64,000 bases of DNA from JAQBQB01 sp963757185 (lineage in GTDB: Bacteria; Gemmatimonadota; Gemmatimonadetes; Gemmatimonadales; Gemmatimonadaceae): the NCBI GenBank assembly GCA_963757185.1, contig CAVWQI010000002.1, positions 682,001-746,000 of the forward strand, read 5' to 3'. The position numbers and the translations under genes were made by a program. How positions within the stretch are numbered: the stretch's first letter is position 1; every line of letters starts with the position of its first letter. The notes beneath the pieces were generated by a model. It did no database searches. It was not told the DNA's origin and saw nothing but the letters and a program-made list of their open reading frames with translations. Positions 17,231 through 25,428 of the stretch are shown here, in pieces.

Positions 17231-17659
17231 ATGGCCGCCGGCTTGCCGGACCGGCCTCTGGGTTCGCAGTTTGGGTGGATGCGAACCGCCGGACGTGTCG
17301 TGCTCGCGTTGGTGTTCGCCGTGCTCGGAGTCGGCGCGTGGGTTCGAGTGTTCATCAATTTTTTCAGCCACGAGACACACGCGCTCGGCGCTTTCCATCT
17401 GTGTCTCGCCATCACGGGCACCGCGGCCGCGGTAGGTAGTTGGACGAGGGCGCGTTGGGCGCCGATCGCGGCTCTCTTGTATGGCGCAACGACGGTAGGC
17501 CTGCTTCTGTCGTTGACCTCCATTCTCAAGCTCGATCCGAGCGCCGGGAGTGGTGTGCGGACCGGCGCGGCAATCGTGGCGGCGTTCACGCTCTGGGCCG
17601 CGTGGTATCTGCGCCGCTCGTCGAGCGCGCGCGCGGCGTCGGAGAACGGCGCAGGCTAG
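17231..17659 (+). CDS. Four-helix membrane protein of unknown function
   Basis: About 142 residues with four hydrophobic helices: VVLALVFAVLGVGAWVRVFI, LGAFHLCLAITGTAAAVGSW, WAPIAALLYGATTVGLLLSL and RTGAAIVAAFTLWAAWYL, ending in a basic tail. ATG 17231 is chosen; GTG 17192 or ATG 17279 are alternatives. No family is recognised. It converges on the amidohydrolase gene with a gap of 11 bases. Confidence 0.65.
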   Translation: MAAGLPDRPLGSQFGWMRTAGRVVLALVFAVLGVGAWVRVFINFFSHETHALGAFHLCLAITGTAAAVGSWTRARWAPIAALLYGATTVGLLLSLTSILKLDPSAGSGVRTGAAIVAAFTLWAAWYLRRSSSARAASENGAG

Positions 17660-17670
17660 CGGCGCGTCGA

Positions 17671-18918
17671 CTATTGGTGTTTGGCGCCGGCCCATTTGTA
17701 GACCACACCGCCCCGCATCACGAACACAACGCGCCGCACCGCTGTGAGATCGGTGAGAGGATCGCCGTCGAGCGCGATGATGTCCGCCTCGTACCCGGGC
17801 GCGAGCGATCCGATGCGGTCGCTCATACCGATCGCCTCCGCGGCAAGTGAGTTCGCCGACACGAGGGCAGCCATCGGCGTCTGTCCGCAGTGCTGCACGC
17901 GTCCGAGAAACTCCTCGGCGTTGCGACCGTGGGCGCCCGCTGTGGCGTCGGTCGAGAACACCACCTTCGCGCCAGGCGTGCGCACCGCGATCGTGCAGAT
18001 CTCGAAGTCGCGCGGCAGGTCGCGCTCCATGATCGCCATCCCTTCGTCGGTGAAGCCGCCGATGCCGACGTAGCGCGCGCGATTCTCGAGATAGTTCTGC
18101 ACGACGAGACCGACCTGTGGACTGATGTACGCGCCCGCCTTCACCGCGGCGTCGATGTCGGCCTGCGTGGAGTACGTCGCGTGCTCGAGCTCACGACAGC
18201 CGGCGCGCGCGGCCGCTCCGGTTTGAGAACGATACGCGTGCACCATGCTCCGCAGCCCGACCGCCGCGGCTTCGTCGCAGAGCGCGTGAAGCTGCTCCTC
18301 GGTGATCGTCGGTCCCGCGCCGACCCGCTCGCTCTTCGATGCGAAAATCTTGATGAGATCCGCGCCCTGCGCTTTGCGCCGCCGCACCATGGCGCGCAGC
18401 GTGTCCAACGGGACCGAGGAATCCGGTGAAATTGGGGAAAGCGACGTGAGCACGCGCGGACCGGGGAAGCCGTGATCGCGAATCATGTCGCGGAGCGGCG
18501 CCTCCGACGGCGCGCCCACCGACTGCACCGTCGTGAAACCCGCCATCAGCGTGACCCACGCGTTGTCGGCTATGGCGAGCGCCGCTTCGGCCGCGGGCTC
18601 GCCGCGAGTCGCGATGTGCCCCGTGCGGTCGAAGTGCGAATCGAGATGGACGTGCGTGTCGATCCAACCCGGCAGCACGGTGTACCCGCGGAGGTCGATC
18701 GTGGGCTCGGCCGAGGCGGGCGCCGAGAGCGAGGTGATCTTCCCCTGCGACACGGCGATGCGCGCGTCGCGGAGGATTCCACCCCGACCGTCGAGCGCGT
18801 GATCTATGAGAATAGTTACGGGTGCGGCCGTGGGGGCCGCGACCGGGCCGGCCTGCGCGCTGAGGGCGGAGGCTAGAGGGAGGAGCGGGAGCAGTGCGAG
18901 GCGAGTTCGCATCGTCAT
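17671..18918 (-). CDS. Secreted metal-dependent amidohydrolase
   Basis: A 415-residue enzyme with a signal peptide (LALLPLLPLASALSAQ) and the imidazolonepropionase/prolidase-like amidohydrolase fold. Metal motifs are visible: GWIDTHVHLDSH (HxH), ADLIKIFASKS with the candidate carboxylated Lys, SMVHAYRSQ and ELEHATY for two further His, and FSTDATAGAHG with the catalytic Asp. The C-terminal SLAPGYEADIIALDGDPL strand is also typical. Such exported members hydrolyse dipeptides or cyclic amides; the exact substrate is unknown. ATG 18912 is an alternative start. Confidence 0.88.
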   Translation of the reverse strand: MTMRTRLALLPLLPLASALSAQAGPVAAPTAAPVTILIDHALDGRGGILRDARIAVSQGKITSLSAPASAEPTIDLRGYTVLPGWIDTHVHLDSHFDRTGHIATRGEPAAEAALAIADNAWVTLMAGFTTVQSVGAPSEAPLRDMIRDHGFPGPRVLTSLSPISPDSSVPLDTLRAMVRRRKAQGADLIKIFASKSERVGAGPTITEEQLHALCDEAAAVGLRSMVHAYRSQTGAAARAGCRELEHATYSTQADIDAAVKAGAYISPQVGLVVQNYLENRARYVGIGGFTDEGMAIMERDLPRDFEICTIAVRTPGAKVVFSTDATAGAHGRNAEEFLGRVQHCGQTPMAALVSANSLAAEAIGMSDRIGSLAPGYEADIIALDGDPLTDLTAVRRVVFVMRGGVVYKWAGAKHQ

Positions 18919-19225
18919 TCGAGAGTTTACGTCGTCGGTTCGGTCGAAATTGCGAAGCGAACGCTGCGGCTATGAGCCGTTTCCGACAAGGGAGCGCGCC
19001 GTCTCGATGCGATTCTCGAAAGCCGAGTTCGCCAAACCATAGGGGGCCGGAAGTATCGGACCAAAGGTGTAGTTCTCTGGCGAAGTTCGGCGCGAGTCGG
19101 CACAATCTCCTGGTACGGCGGTATCATCATCCCCCGCGCACGACGGTGTCCAATCGTAGTGCGCTGCGCTCGACGCTGGGCGTGACGCATCGGGATCGCA
19201 CCTCTATACAAGGTGGTCTTCGAAA
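18919..19225. other. Divergent intergenic region
   Basis: Lies between the amidohydrolase (minus) and the zinc-ribbon/SH3 protein (plus). I see a short CTCGAAAGCCGAG hairpin and moderate-GC patches, but no convincing -35/-10 pair or repeat. Confidence 0.4.
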
Positions 19226-20128
19226 ATGCGTTCCGTGCGATGCGATGCGTGCGGCACCAAGGCGCTCATGGCGGCGTCTCAGTGTCCCAAGTGCAGCCAC
19301 CTCTTCGAGGTGCGCGACGGGTTCGGCGAGCTCCTCCCGCTGTCCTTCTGTTCGACATGCCAATCGTACTATCCGGCGCATGTGGGATCGTGCAAGTGGT
19401 GCGGCACCGTGCCCGAGCCGGTTCGGAAGCCGCTCCCGTGGACGCACATCGGCGTCGGTGGATTGATCGCGATGGCGTGGCTGGGTGGCGTGCTGCTGCG
19501 CGATCCCAAAGGAAAGACCCACGCGCGCAGCTCGGCGCAATCTCGAGCGAGGTCGCACCCGAAGAGCGCGGCCGACGACAGCGTGCTCCAGGTCGTGGCG
19601 AGCGCTCCGGCGGACACGTTCGGTGCGATCGCGCCGGCCGACACAGTCGTCGCTCGCGATACGATCGCCGCGTGGACGAACATCGACGCGCCGGCGCCGG
19701 CCGCCGAAGTGCCAACCGCGGTCGCGCCGGAGCAAAGAGTCGTGCAGTCCGGAGCTCGTGTGATCGCGACGAGCACACGCGTCGCTACGCCCACTGTCTA
19801 TCCGCCCGCGCCGGTCACGTATCCCGCGGCGCCAATCGTTTCACGCACTCCGCCCCCCCCGTTCGCGTCGCCATCGAAGTCGCGGGCGGGCTCGCGGTGG
19901 GTGAATCTCGTCGCCAAGAACTGGATCATCGTGCGCACGAGCGCGAGCCAGGACGCGCACATCGTGGCGTCGGTCGGTCCCGAATCGCGCGTTCAGCTGG
20001 GCGAGGTTCGCGGGTCGTGGCGACGGCTCCGCTCGCGCGACATCTTCGGGTGGGTCGATCTGCGACGCGCGACGTTCGCCGAGGCGCGAGGCTCGTCGCG
20101 CGCGAGCGGGCTGGCGTCGCGCTACTGA
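19226..20128 (+). CDS. Membrane protein with N-terminal zinc ribbons and C-terminal SH3-like domain
   Basis: A 300-residue protein. Two Cys4 zinc ribbons open it (CDACG...CPKC and CSTC...CKWCG), then one membrane helix (THIGVGGLIAMAWLGGVLLR, about residues 73-92), a long Ala/Pro/Thr-rich linker, and from about residue 225 a bacterial SH3-type domain: RWVNLVAKNWIIVRTSASQDAHIVASVGPESRVQLGEV to FGWVDLRRATF. The topology suggests cytoplasmic ribbons with an SH3 domain reaching the periplasm, perhaps contacting peptidoglycan. Function unknown. Confidence 0.75.
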   Translation: MRSVRCDACGTKALMAASQCPKCSHLFEVRDGFGELLPLSFCSTCQSYYPAHVGSCKWCGTVPEPVRKPLPWTHIGVGGLIAMAWLGGVLLRDPKGKTHARSSAQSRARSHPKSAADDSVLQVVASAPADTFGAIAPADTVVARDTIAAWTNIDAPAPAAEVPTAVAPEQRVVQSGARVIATSTRVATPTVYPPAPVTYPAAPIVSRTPPPPFASPSKSRAGSRWVNLVAKNWIIVRTSASQDAHIVASVGPESRVQLGEVRGSWRRLRSRDIFGWVDLRRATFAEARGSSRASGLASRY

Positions 20129-20130
20129 CC

Positions 20131-20166
20131 GCGAGACCGGAGCTCGAGGCGACGCTCCGGTCTCGC
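20131..20166. terminator. Bidirectional terminator-like hairpin
   Basis: Perfect 12-bp stem GCGAGACCGGAG / CTCCGGTCTCGC between the convergent stops at 20128 and 20174. No T run on either side, so the strength as an intrinsic terminator is uncertain. Confidence 0.6.
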
Positions 20167-20173
20167 TCAGAGT

Positions 20174-20755
20174 CTACGGAGTAGGTCTCGGCCGAGGCAG
20201 CGCCGACGGCGGAGTGATGCCGTTCAGGCGCATGTAGTTCGCGAGCTGGCTGTAGTGATCCGACATGTCCAGCGCGTGGCCGAGCACCATCGACGCGCGC
20301 GTCGTCGGGCGCGACTGGCCGCCGAACGTTATCGAGGTTTGCTCGGCCAGCTTCGCGTCGTCGAGCTGCGCCATGGCGTCGTCGCAGTATTTGAGCGACT
20401 CCTTGAGCTTCGAGACGAGCTTGTCTTTGGACCATTTCGCCTTGACGCTATCCGCGGTCGTCGTGTCCTCCGCGGACAACGTGGGCTGCAACGGACCGAA
20501 CTTCGTGCAGAAGAGATAGTCGTCGCTCGCCACGTGCTGCGCGATGAAGCCGATGGTGAGTTGCGCCGGCGTCGGCTTGTAGCCGAACTTCGACTCCGGA
20601 ATCGAATCGAACGCCTGCGCGATATTGCGATGCAGTCCGGTGATGCGGCCCTTGAATGCCGTTGTGATCGGATTCGGCTGAGGACCCGCCGGCTGCTGCG
20701 CCGCGAGCGTCAGCGGCAAGGCCAGAGCGAGCAATGTCGCATGTACGATCTTCAT
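20174..20755 (-). CDS. Secreted DinB-family protein
   Basis: A 193-residue protein with a signal peptide (MKIVHATLLALALPLTLAAQ). The mature part has the DinB four-helix pattern: GLHRNIAQAFDSIPESKFGYKP, TIGFIAQHVASDDYLFCTKF and VLGHALDMSDHYSQLANYMR, where the three His (QHVA, GHAL, DHYSQ) match the usual metal triad. Exported DinB proteins are numerous in this type of genome; some DinB enzymes use bacillithiol or similar thiols, but no substrate is known here. ATG 20755 is chosen for the signal peptide. Confidence 0.85.
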   Translation of the reverse strand: MKIVHATLLALALPLTLAAQQPAGPQPNPITTAFKGRITGLHRNIAQAFDSIPESKFGYKPTPAQLTIGFIAQHVASDDYLFCTKFGPLQPTLSAEDTTTADSVKAKWSKDKLVSKLKESLKYCDDAMAQLDDAKLAEQTSITFGGQSRPTTRASMVLGHALDMSDHYSQLANYMRLNGITPPSALPRPRPTP

Positions 20756-20948
20756 AGGTGCTCCCATGGAGGTGACGCGGGTGGCGCGGTTGGTCTGTGA
20801 TAGTGAATACGCGGGCCGAGTTGCGCAACGGTCTCGCCCGCCGCAGCGTTGTTCGAATCGTTGGCGACGATTTACACTCTCCTGACATTCAGGCGCTCGG
20901 GTCCGCGACTCGATTTGGGCGGACACGCGACGCGCCTCGGAGGCGGCC

Positions 20949-21386
20949 GTGCAAGTAAGCGTGTATCTCAGCTTCAACGGGGATTGCGAAGCCGCATTTC
21001 AATTGTATGAAAGCTCACTCGGCGCTCGCGTCGGGCCGATTTTTCGATACGCCGACACGCCATTGAGCGACCGCGTTCCGGCGGACTGGTCGGACAAGAT
21101 CATGCACGGGAGCATCACCGTCGGCGATCAGGTGTTGATGGGCGCCGACGTCGCTCCGGACCAGTACGAGCCGCCGAAAGGGATCTCGCTGTCGCTGCAC
21201 ACCGACACCGTCGAGGAATCCGAGCGCGTCTTCGACGCGCTTGCGGATGGCGGCAAAGTGCTGGCACCTATCGAAAAGACGTTCTGGGCCGAGCGGTTCG
21301 GCATGGTCGTCGACCGCTTCGGCATTCCGTGGATGATCAACTGCGAAACACCCGCGTTGCCAGAAACCTCCGCGCCGCCATCGTGA
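20949..21386 (+). CDS. PhnB-like VOC protein
   Basis: A 145-residue PhnB-type VOC protein: VSVYLSFNGDCEAAFQLYESSLGARV at the start, IMHGSITVGDQVLMGADV in the centre, and FWAERFGMVVDRFGIPWMINCE at the end, matching the 3-demethylubiquinone-methyltransferase-like domain. These small proteins bind unknown ligands and are common next to sigma factors or DinB genes. The start is GTG 20949; the gene is divergent from the DinB gene. Confidence 0.88.
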   Translation: MQVSVYLSFNGDCEAAFQLYESSLGARVGPIFRYADTPLSDRVPADWSDKIMHGSITVGDQVLMGADVAPDQYEPPKGISLSLHTDTVEESERVFDALADGGKVLAPIEKTFWAERFGMVVDRFGIPWMINCETPALPETSAPPS

Positions 21387-21400
21387 AGTTCAAACGCGCG

Positions 21401-21441
21401 CGGCGGCGCTCGAGTGGCTCGGGAAGCCCTGAGCGCCGCCG
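21401..21441. terminator. Bidirectional terminator-like hairpin
   Basis: An 11-bp perfect stem CGGCGGCGCTC / GAGCGCCGCCG encloses an inner GGCT/AGCC pair, between the convergent stops at 21386 and 21469. No T tract follows. Confidence 0.5.
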
Positions 21442-21468
21442 CCGCGCAAGTCCGAGGTCGCGCTCTCG

Positions 21469-21936
21469 CTACAAATGTTTCAGCACATCGAGCGCGAGCG
21501 CTTTCTCGTACTCCACCTGCTTGTCGACCGTGGCGACGCCGTAAATCTTGACGATGAAGATGGTCCCCCCCTTCTTGACGGCGAGCGGGGCGAAGGTGCC
21601 GAAGATTTGGTAGAAGGCATCGTCACCGACACCACTCACGGGGTTAGCGGGAACGCTGGGCAAAACGGTCTTCAGGTGCTCCCACGAAGTCGTAGACGGC
21701 TGGAGCGACACGGTCACCATCTGAACCTTCGTGCCCGTCGACTTCCACATGCAAGAGCTCTTGCCCGGGGGCGGCCCGACAGCGATTTCCACCCCGAGAA
21801 CGGCCTTGACCTGATCGGCGGTGAGCAAAGTGCAGGGATCGATGGGCGCGGACCTCGCGACCGCATTGTGCGCGCTGGACGCGACCAGAGCGCAGGCGAT
21901 GGCGACGATCGCGCTTCGCGACTGTTTCGAGCTCAT
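21469..21936 (-). CDS. Secreted DUF3558-like protein
   Basis: A 155-residue protein with a signal peptide (SAIVAIACALVASSAHNAVA). The mature start APIDPCTLLTADQVKAVLGVEI is close to the DUF3558-type opening (Pro-Cys-x-Leu-Leu-Thr), and CMWKSTGTKVQMVTVSL with a second Cys suggests a disulphide-stabilised small alpha-beta domain. VGDDAFYQIFGTFAPLAVKKGG is a hydrophobic segment near the end. The role of this family is unknown. ATG 21936 is chosen because the upstream extension has no signal character. Confidence 0.7.
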   Translation of the reverse strand: MSSKQSRSAIVAIACALVASSAHNAVARSAPIDPCTLLTADQVKAVLGVEIAVGPPPGKSSCMWKSTGTKVQMVTVSLQPSTTSWEHLKTVLPSVPANPVSGVGDDAFYQIFGTFAPLAVKKGGTIFIVKIYGVATVDKQVEYEKALALDVLKHL

Positions 21937-22260
21937 TCTCGGCCTCCGTGAATCACCCGGGTGTTTCGTCGACGCGTGCGGCGTCGCCCGCGCTTCGACG
22001 ACGGATCGGTGATCGCCCCAAATAATGAACGGGCCTCGGCCGTCTAGCCAGGCGCCGTCGTAACGATTTGGCAAGGGCGCCCGCGCGCCCCCTTGCCCGC
22101 CCCGGGACAGATCGGACTTCAGCCGTTCCGGCATAGGCCGCCGCCGTTGCAGCGCGGACCCGCGCGGCCGCGAGGACTATTCATCAGTCCGACTAACGAG
22201 GCGGTAAACCATCGTGTCATACAAGAGCACAAATGAGAACATATAGAACCTGGAGGCCGT
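21937..22260. other. Divergent intergenic region with a GC-rich hairpin
   Basis: 324 bases between divergent genes. GGCAAGGG (22070-22077) and CCCTTGCC (22090-22097) form a perfect 8-bp stem over a GC-rich loop. Nearer the plus-strand gene there is an AT-richer stretch with GAACATATAGAA, a possible -10 region, and a GGAGG ribosome site before ATG 22261. Confidence 0.4.
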
Positions 22261-22653
22261 ATGAGGCTCGCCAACGCTCTTGTCACGACAGCCGTCCTTC
22301 TGGTGTTCACTCCGGGGTGCGCCCGGCCGCCGGTGAGCGTCGGCCAGCCGTGGCCGGCCTCTTCGTCAACCTCGGTCCTGCGCGCCGATCGGCTGCAGAG
22401 AATGCCCGGCTCGTCGGCCTTCGACGCGCTCCAGACGCTGGCGAGCTACATGGGAAGAACGATGCGCCAACCGGCGCCGCGATTCATCCTGATACTCGAC
22501 GGCACGCGCACCACGAATCTCGAGATGCTGAAAGGGATTCAGGCAAGCGAAGTGTTCGAGATTCGCGTGATCGGCGAGAGCCAGTCCATCGGCCACCCTG
22601 GCGAAGCCGAGATCATCGTGACGACACTCGCGTCGCACGCCAGGATCGGCTGA
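22261..22653 (+). CDS. Small exported protein resembling an isolated TonB plug module
   Basis: A 130-residue protein with a signal peptide ending in VFTPGCARPP, a loose lipobox. The mature part ends with LILDGTRTTNLEMLKGIQASEVFEIRVIG and ends in AEIIVTTL, a pattern like the TonB-dependent receptor plug (variable name, then a short helix giving residues to an EV-x-R-G strand and a final VIxITTK strand). A full receptor barrel is absent. Short plug-like lipoproteins occur in Gemmatimonadota-type genomes. Whether it acts in outer-membrane uptake is open. A clear GGAGG lies 5 bases before ATG. Confidence 0.65.
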   Translation: MRLANALVTTAVLLVFTPGCARPPVSVGQPWPASSSTSVLRADRLQRMPGSSAFDALQTLASYMGRTMRQPAPRFILILDGTRTTNLEMLKGIQASEVFEIRVIGESQSIGHPGEAEIIVTTLASHARIG

Positions 22654-22671
22654 CGGACGCTCCGAGCCGCA

Positions 22672-24138
22672 TCACGGCAGGCGAAAGATGTTCAGCGTAC
22701 CGCCCGTCGCGTGGCTGTTCGAGTTCCCGTCGGGCACGGCGATCATCCGGTCCACGACGATCGGACTGTTCCAGTGTCCGCCGCCGCAATCCAGCTTGGT
22801 GACGAGCGTGCCGCTCTCGGGCAGATAGACGCGCAGCCCGCCGCCCGGGTCGTACACGTAGAGCAGGCCGCCGGCGTACACTGGGCTCGTGCCCACGTTC
22901 GCGTTGCGCCAAGCCTGGTGCAGTTGGCCGGCGCTCACCGTCCACGCCGCGGTGCCGCCGCCGTCCGCGGCGAACATCCATGTCGTGCCGTTCGGCGCGT
23001 GCCACACGGCGGGAGCGGTGAAGAGCATGCTGCTCGACGGCGTCTGAACCACCTGCGTCTCACCGCCGCGATGCGGGCCGGCCTGGCGAATCGCGTCGAC
23101 GTTGAGCAGCCGAATCGTCGCGTCCTTGCCGCCCTGCGCCAACAGTCCGCCGCCGAGTAACACGGGCGAGGTGGATCCGACGTCGACGTCGCCGGCGTTG
23201 AGTTGTTCGGTATTGGCGGGCGTGAAGTTGCCGACGACCCGAGTGGCATTCGCGTCGAGCTCGATCACGGCGTCGCCCCAATTCGTGATCCCGTCCCACG
23301 GAGCGTTTCCCGTCGCGACAAAGATGTCGCCCGTGGACGGGTCGACGACAGCGCCCGCGCGCCCCCAAATGGCGGCATCGCTTTGCCCGCACGAGCTGGG
23401 GTCGATCAGTCCCGTGCGATCGCTGCAGAGCGCGTTCCAGACGTGGAGCAGTTCGCCGCTCGCCGCCTCGATGATCGCGACGTGACCCTGATACGGGGGC
23501 GCATCGCCGATGTAGCCGCCGGTCGTGGCGATGACGTGCCCGCGATCGAAGTTGAGCGCGGAGGCGATTTTCTCGCGACTCGGCAATTTGGTGATCGACG
23601 TGGTCCACACGACGCTGCCGTCGGCGAGCGCCAATTTGCGAATGTTGCCATCGGGCGACGCCGCGTACACTGATTGACGATCCGGATCGGCGACGGGCGT
23701 CGCGGTCGTGAATTGATTCGACCCCGCGAACCCGTTGTACCCGCTCGGCGTGAACTTCCAGAGTATCGAGCCGTCGTTCGCGTCGACCGCGATCGTCTTG
23801 CCGTAGGTCGTCGTGACGACGAACACGTCGTGCGCCGCGCCGTTCACCTGCACGCCGTGCAGGTAGATCGGCGAGGCGTCCACCGTTCCGTCGAGCAGCA
23901 CCTGTTGTCGCGTCATCGTCTTGACGTTCGTCGAGTCGATGCCGGTGGGATCATTCGACGCGTTGGAGCGCGTGGCATCCCACCCGAAGCGCGTCCAGTC
24001 GTGCGTGCTGGTGGCGCTCGACGGCTGACCGGTCGGCGGTTGGGTCGAGTCGCCGCCATTGGCCGCGGCCGGAGCCGACTCCGAGCATGACGTTACGCCG
24101 ACTGCCGCGGCGATGATCGCGATGATGACACTGCGCAT
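22672..24138 (-). CDS. PQQ-type beta-propeller lipoprotein
   Basis: A 488-residue lipoprotein (signal ending GVTSCSES, with VTSC as lipobox), followed by a Ser/Thr/Pro linker and eight-bladed PQQ-like propeller repeats: WTRFGWDATRSNAS, YGKTIAVDANDGSILWKF, VYAASPDGNIRKLALADGSVVW, VAIIEAASGELLHVWNA and LLYVYDPGGGLRVYLPESG. The Ala-Trp-type repeats resemble quinoprotein dehydrogenases, but the metal- and PQQ-binding catalytic residues are not obvious, so a binding or scaffold role is more likely than catalysis. ATG 24138 is chosen for the signal peptide. Confidence 0.8.
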   Translation of the reverse strand: MRSVIIAIIAAAVGVTSCSESAPAAANGGDSTQPPTGQPSSATSTHDWTRFGWDATRSNASNDPTGIDSTNVKTMTRQQVLLDGTVDASPIYLHGVQVNGAAHDVFVVTTTYGKTIAVDANDGSILWKFTPSGYNGFAGSNQFTTATPVADPDRQSVYAASPDGNIRKLALADGSVVWTTSITKLPSREKIASALNFDRGHVIATTGGYIGDAPPYQGHVAIIEAASGELLHVWNALCSDRTGLIDPSSCGQSDAAIWGRAGAVVDPSTGDIFVATGNAPWDGITNWGDAVIELDANATRVVGNFTPANTEQLNAGDVDVGSTSPVLLGGGLLAQGGKDATIRLLNVDAIRQAGPHRGGETQVVQTPSSSMLFTAPAVWHAPNGTTWMFAADGGGTAAWTVSAGQLHQAWRNANVGTSPVYAGGLLYVYDPGGGLRVYLPESGTLVTKLDCGGGHWNSPIVVDRMIAVPDGNSNSHATGGTLNIFRLP

Positions 24139-24264
24139 ATGAGCCCCCCGTGTGTCTCTGATGCCGCGTCGCAAGATAGCGCGGGCGCTTGGACCTCTCG
24201 GTACGGCAACTTCCGGGCGAGAGATCTGATATTCGGACGCGATTTGGCGTAGGCACGCCCCCTC

Positions 24265-24804
24265 TCATGACCCCTGAACAGCGCCAGTGGCTTCGCGATG
24301 CGCTGGCGGTGACGCAGTCGGAGCATCCTTGGCTTGCGACTCTGCGGATGTGAACGCGATTCGATTTTTCTTCGCGCGCTTCTCGGGCGGCGGGGTGATG
24401 CCATACTCGCGCAACGCAAGGCGAAACACGCTCTGCGCGTGGCTGATGTATTTGCCGACCATCTTGCCCGAGATGCCCAGCTTTTTGCCCGCCTCGGCGT
24501 AGGACAGTTCGTCTTCCCGGACGGCGACGAACGCCGCGCGGCACTGCGGCGGAAGAGACGCCAGCGTTTTCGCGTATAGCGCGTCGCATTCACGTTCTAT
24601 CCACTGTGCTTCCGGGTCCATCCACGTGTGAACGCTCTCCATGCGTTCGCGCAGGTATTCGGCGTCGCGCTCGGCGGCGCGCTTCCAGAGCCGGTAGAGC
24701 TCCGCGTTCCGTCTCCGAATCATCGTCGCGACGAGGCCGTTGAGCCCCTCGTAGCCCGGCGCTTCGTCCGCCTCCGTCGTTTTGCCGCCCTCCAATTGAG
24801 TCAA
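24265..24804 (-). CDS. Sigma-70 region 4-like regulator, TTG start
   Basis: A 179-residue protein. Its C-terminal half is a sigma region 4 helix-turn-helix: LYAKTLASLPPQCRAAFVAVRE, then LSYAEAGKKLGISGKMVGKYIS and HAQSVFRLALREYG. The N-terminal half (GLNGLVATMIRRRNAELYRLWK) has no recognisable region 2, so it is either a highly diverged ECF factor or a sigma-4-only regulator. An AAGGAGG at 24816-24810 sits 5 bases before TTG 24804, which decides the start against the longer reading from 24876. The C-terminal tail is basic and disordered. A repeat-rich region lies upstream. Confidence 0.75.
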   Translation of the reverse strand: MTQLEGGKTTEADEAPGYEGLNGLVATMIRRRNAELYRLWKRAAERDAEYLRERMESVHTWMDPEAQWIERECDALYAKTLASLPPQCRAAFVAVREDELSYAEAGKKLGISGKMVGKYISHAQSVFRLALREYGITPPPEKRAKKNRIAFTSAESQAKDAPTASPPAHREATGAVQGS

Positions 24805-24877
24805 AGTGTCCTCCTTACAGATGAATGACTGTGTTCCGCGCGGCCGGGGTGCCGGCGCGGAGTCCGACGACATCATG

Positions 24878-25056
24878 CCTCCTATATGAGCATTGCCGCG
24901 GGTCGCGGTTTGCTACCACGGTTTTACAGATGCCCGGGAGAAAACGCCCCTTCGGGCGGCAATATGGGATGCGAGCGTCAATCGATCGTCAAGCGTGGTC
25001 GCCCATCGAATGAGGTTGGTAGCAAATCGCCGCCCGCGGCAATTCATAAGTAGAGG
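24878..25056. repeat. Long imperfect inverted repeat, possible MITE-like or structured element
   Basis: Arms at 24892-24918 and 25017-25043 (27 bases, 24 matching) begin ATTGCCGCGGG and end TTTGCTACCA, with imperfect complementarity extending outward by 13-14 bases (CCTC...TATGA). The 98-base interior holds a CGCCC-CTTC-GGGCG hairpin and an ATGGG/CCCAT pair. It lies directly upstream of the sigma-4-like gene. No protein-coding signal is apparent. Confidence 0.7.
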
Positions 25057-25260
25057 GGCGAGAGACAGGAGATCGCGGCGCGGCGGCCGCCCGACGCTCT
25101 CGCTCATCCGGTGGCTCACGTGCCGGCGGCGGGCGTGAATTCGCCCGCTTCTCGCGCGCACACGCACGAGCCGCGATTCAACGCGGCACTAGCTCGGTTG
25201 CAAATCGCGCGCGCCCGACTTGCACGCCGCATGCCACCGCCTCACGTCGCAAGAACTCTC

Positions 25261-25408
25261 ATTCACTCGAGCCGTGACTGAGATTCACTCCGCTCGATCC
25301 GCGATTCACCTCGCGCGATCCGTGATTCACTCCGCACCGTCCGCGACTCACTCGCGCCGTTCGGCGTTCACTTCGCACGATCACGCGTTTCATTTCGCGC
25401 ATTCCCGA
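25261..25408. repeat. Degenerate 21-bp tandem array
   Basis: Seven units begin at 25261, 25283, 25304, 25325, 25346, 25367 and 25388, each starting ATTCAC or a close variant followed by a GC-rich stretch such as CTCGCGCGATCCGTG. Units differ by 3-8 bases. The array sits in a gene desert. It can be read as a 7-residue repeat (IHSARSA type), but I see no reason to think it is translated. Confidence 0.75.
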
Positions 25409-25428
25409 AGTCAGCTGTCGACGAACTA

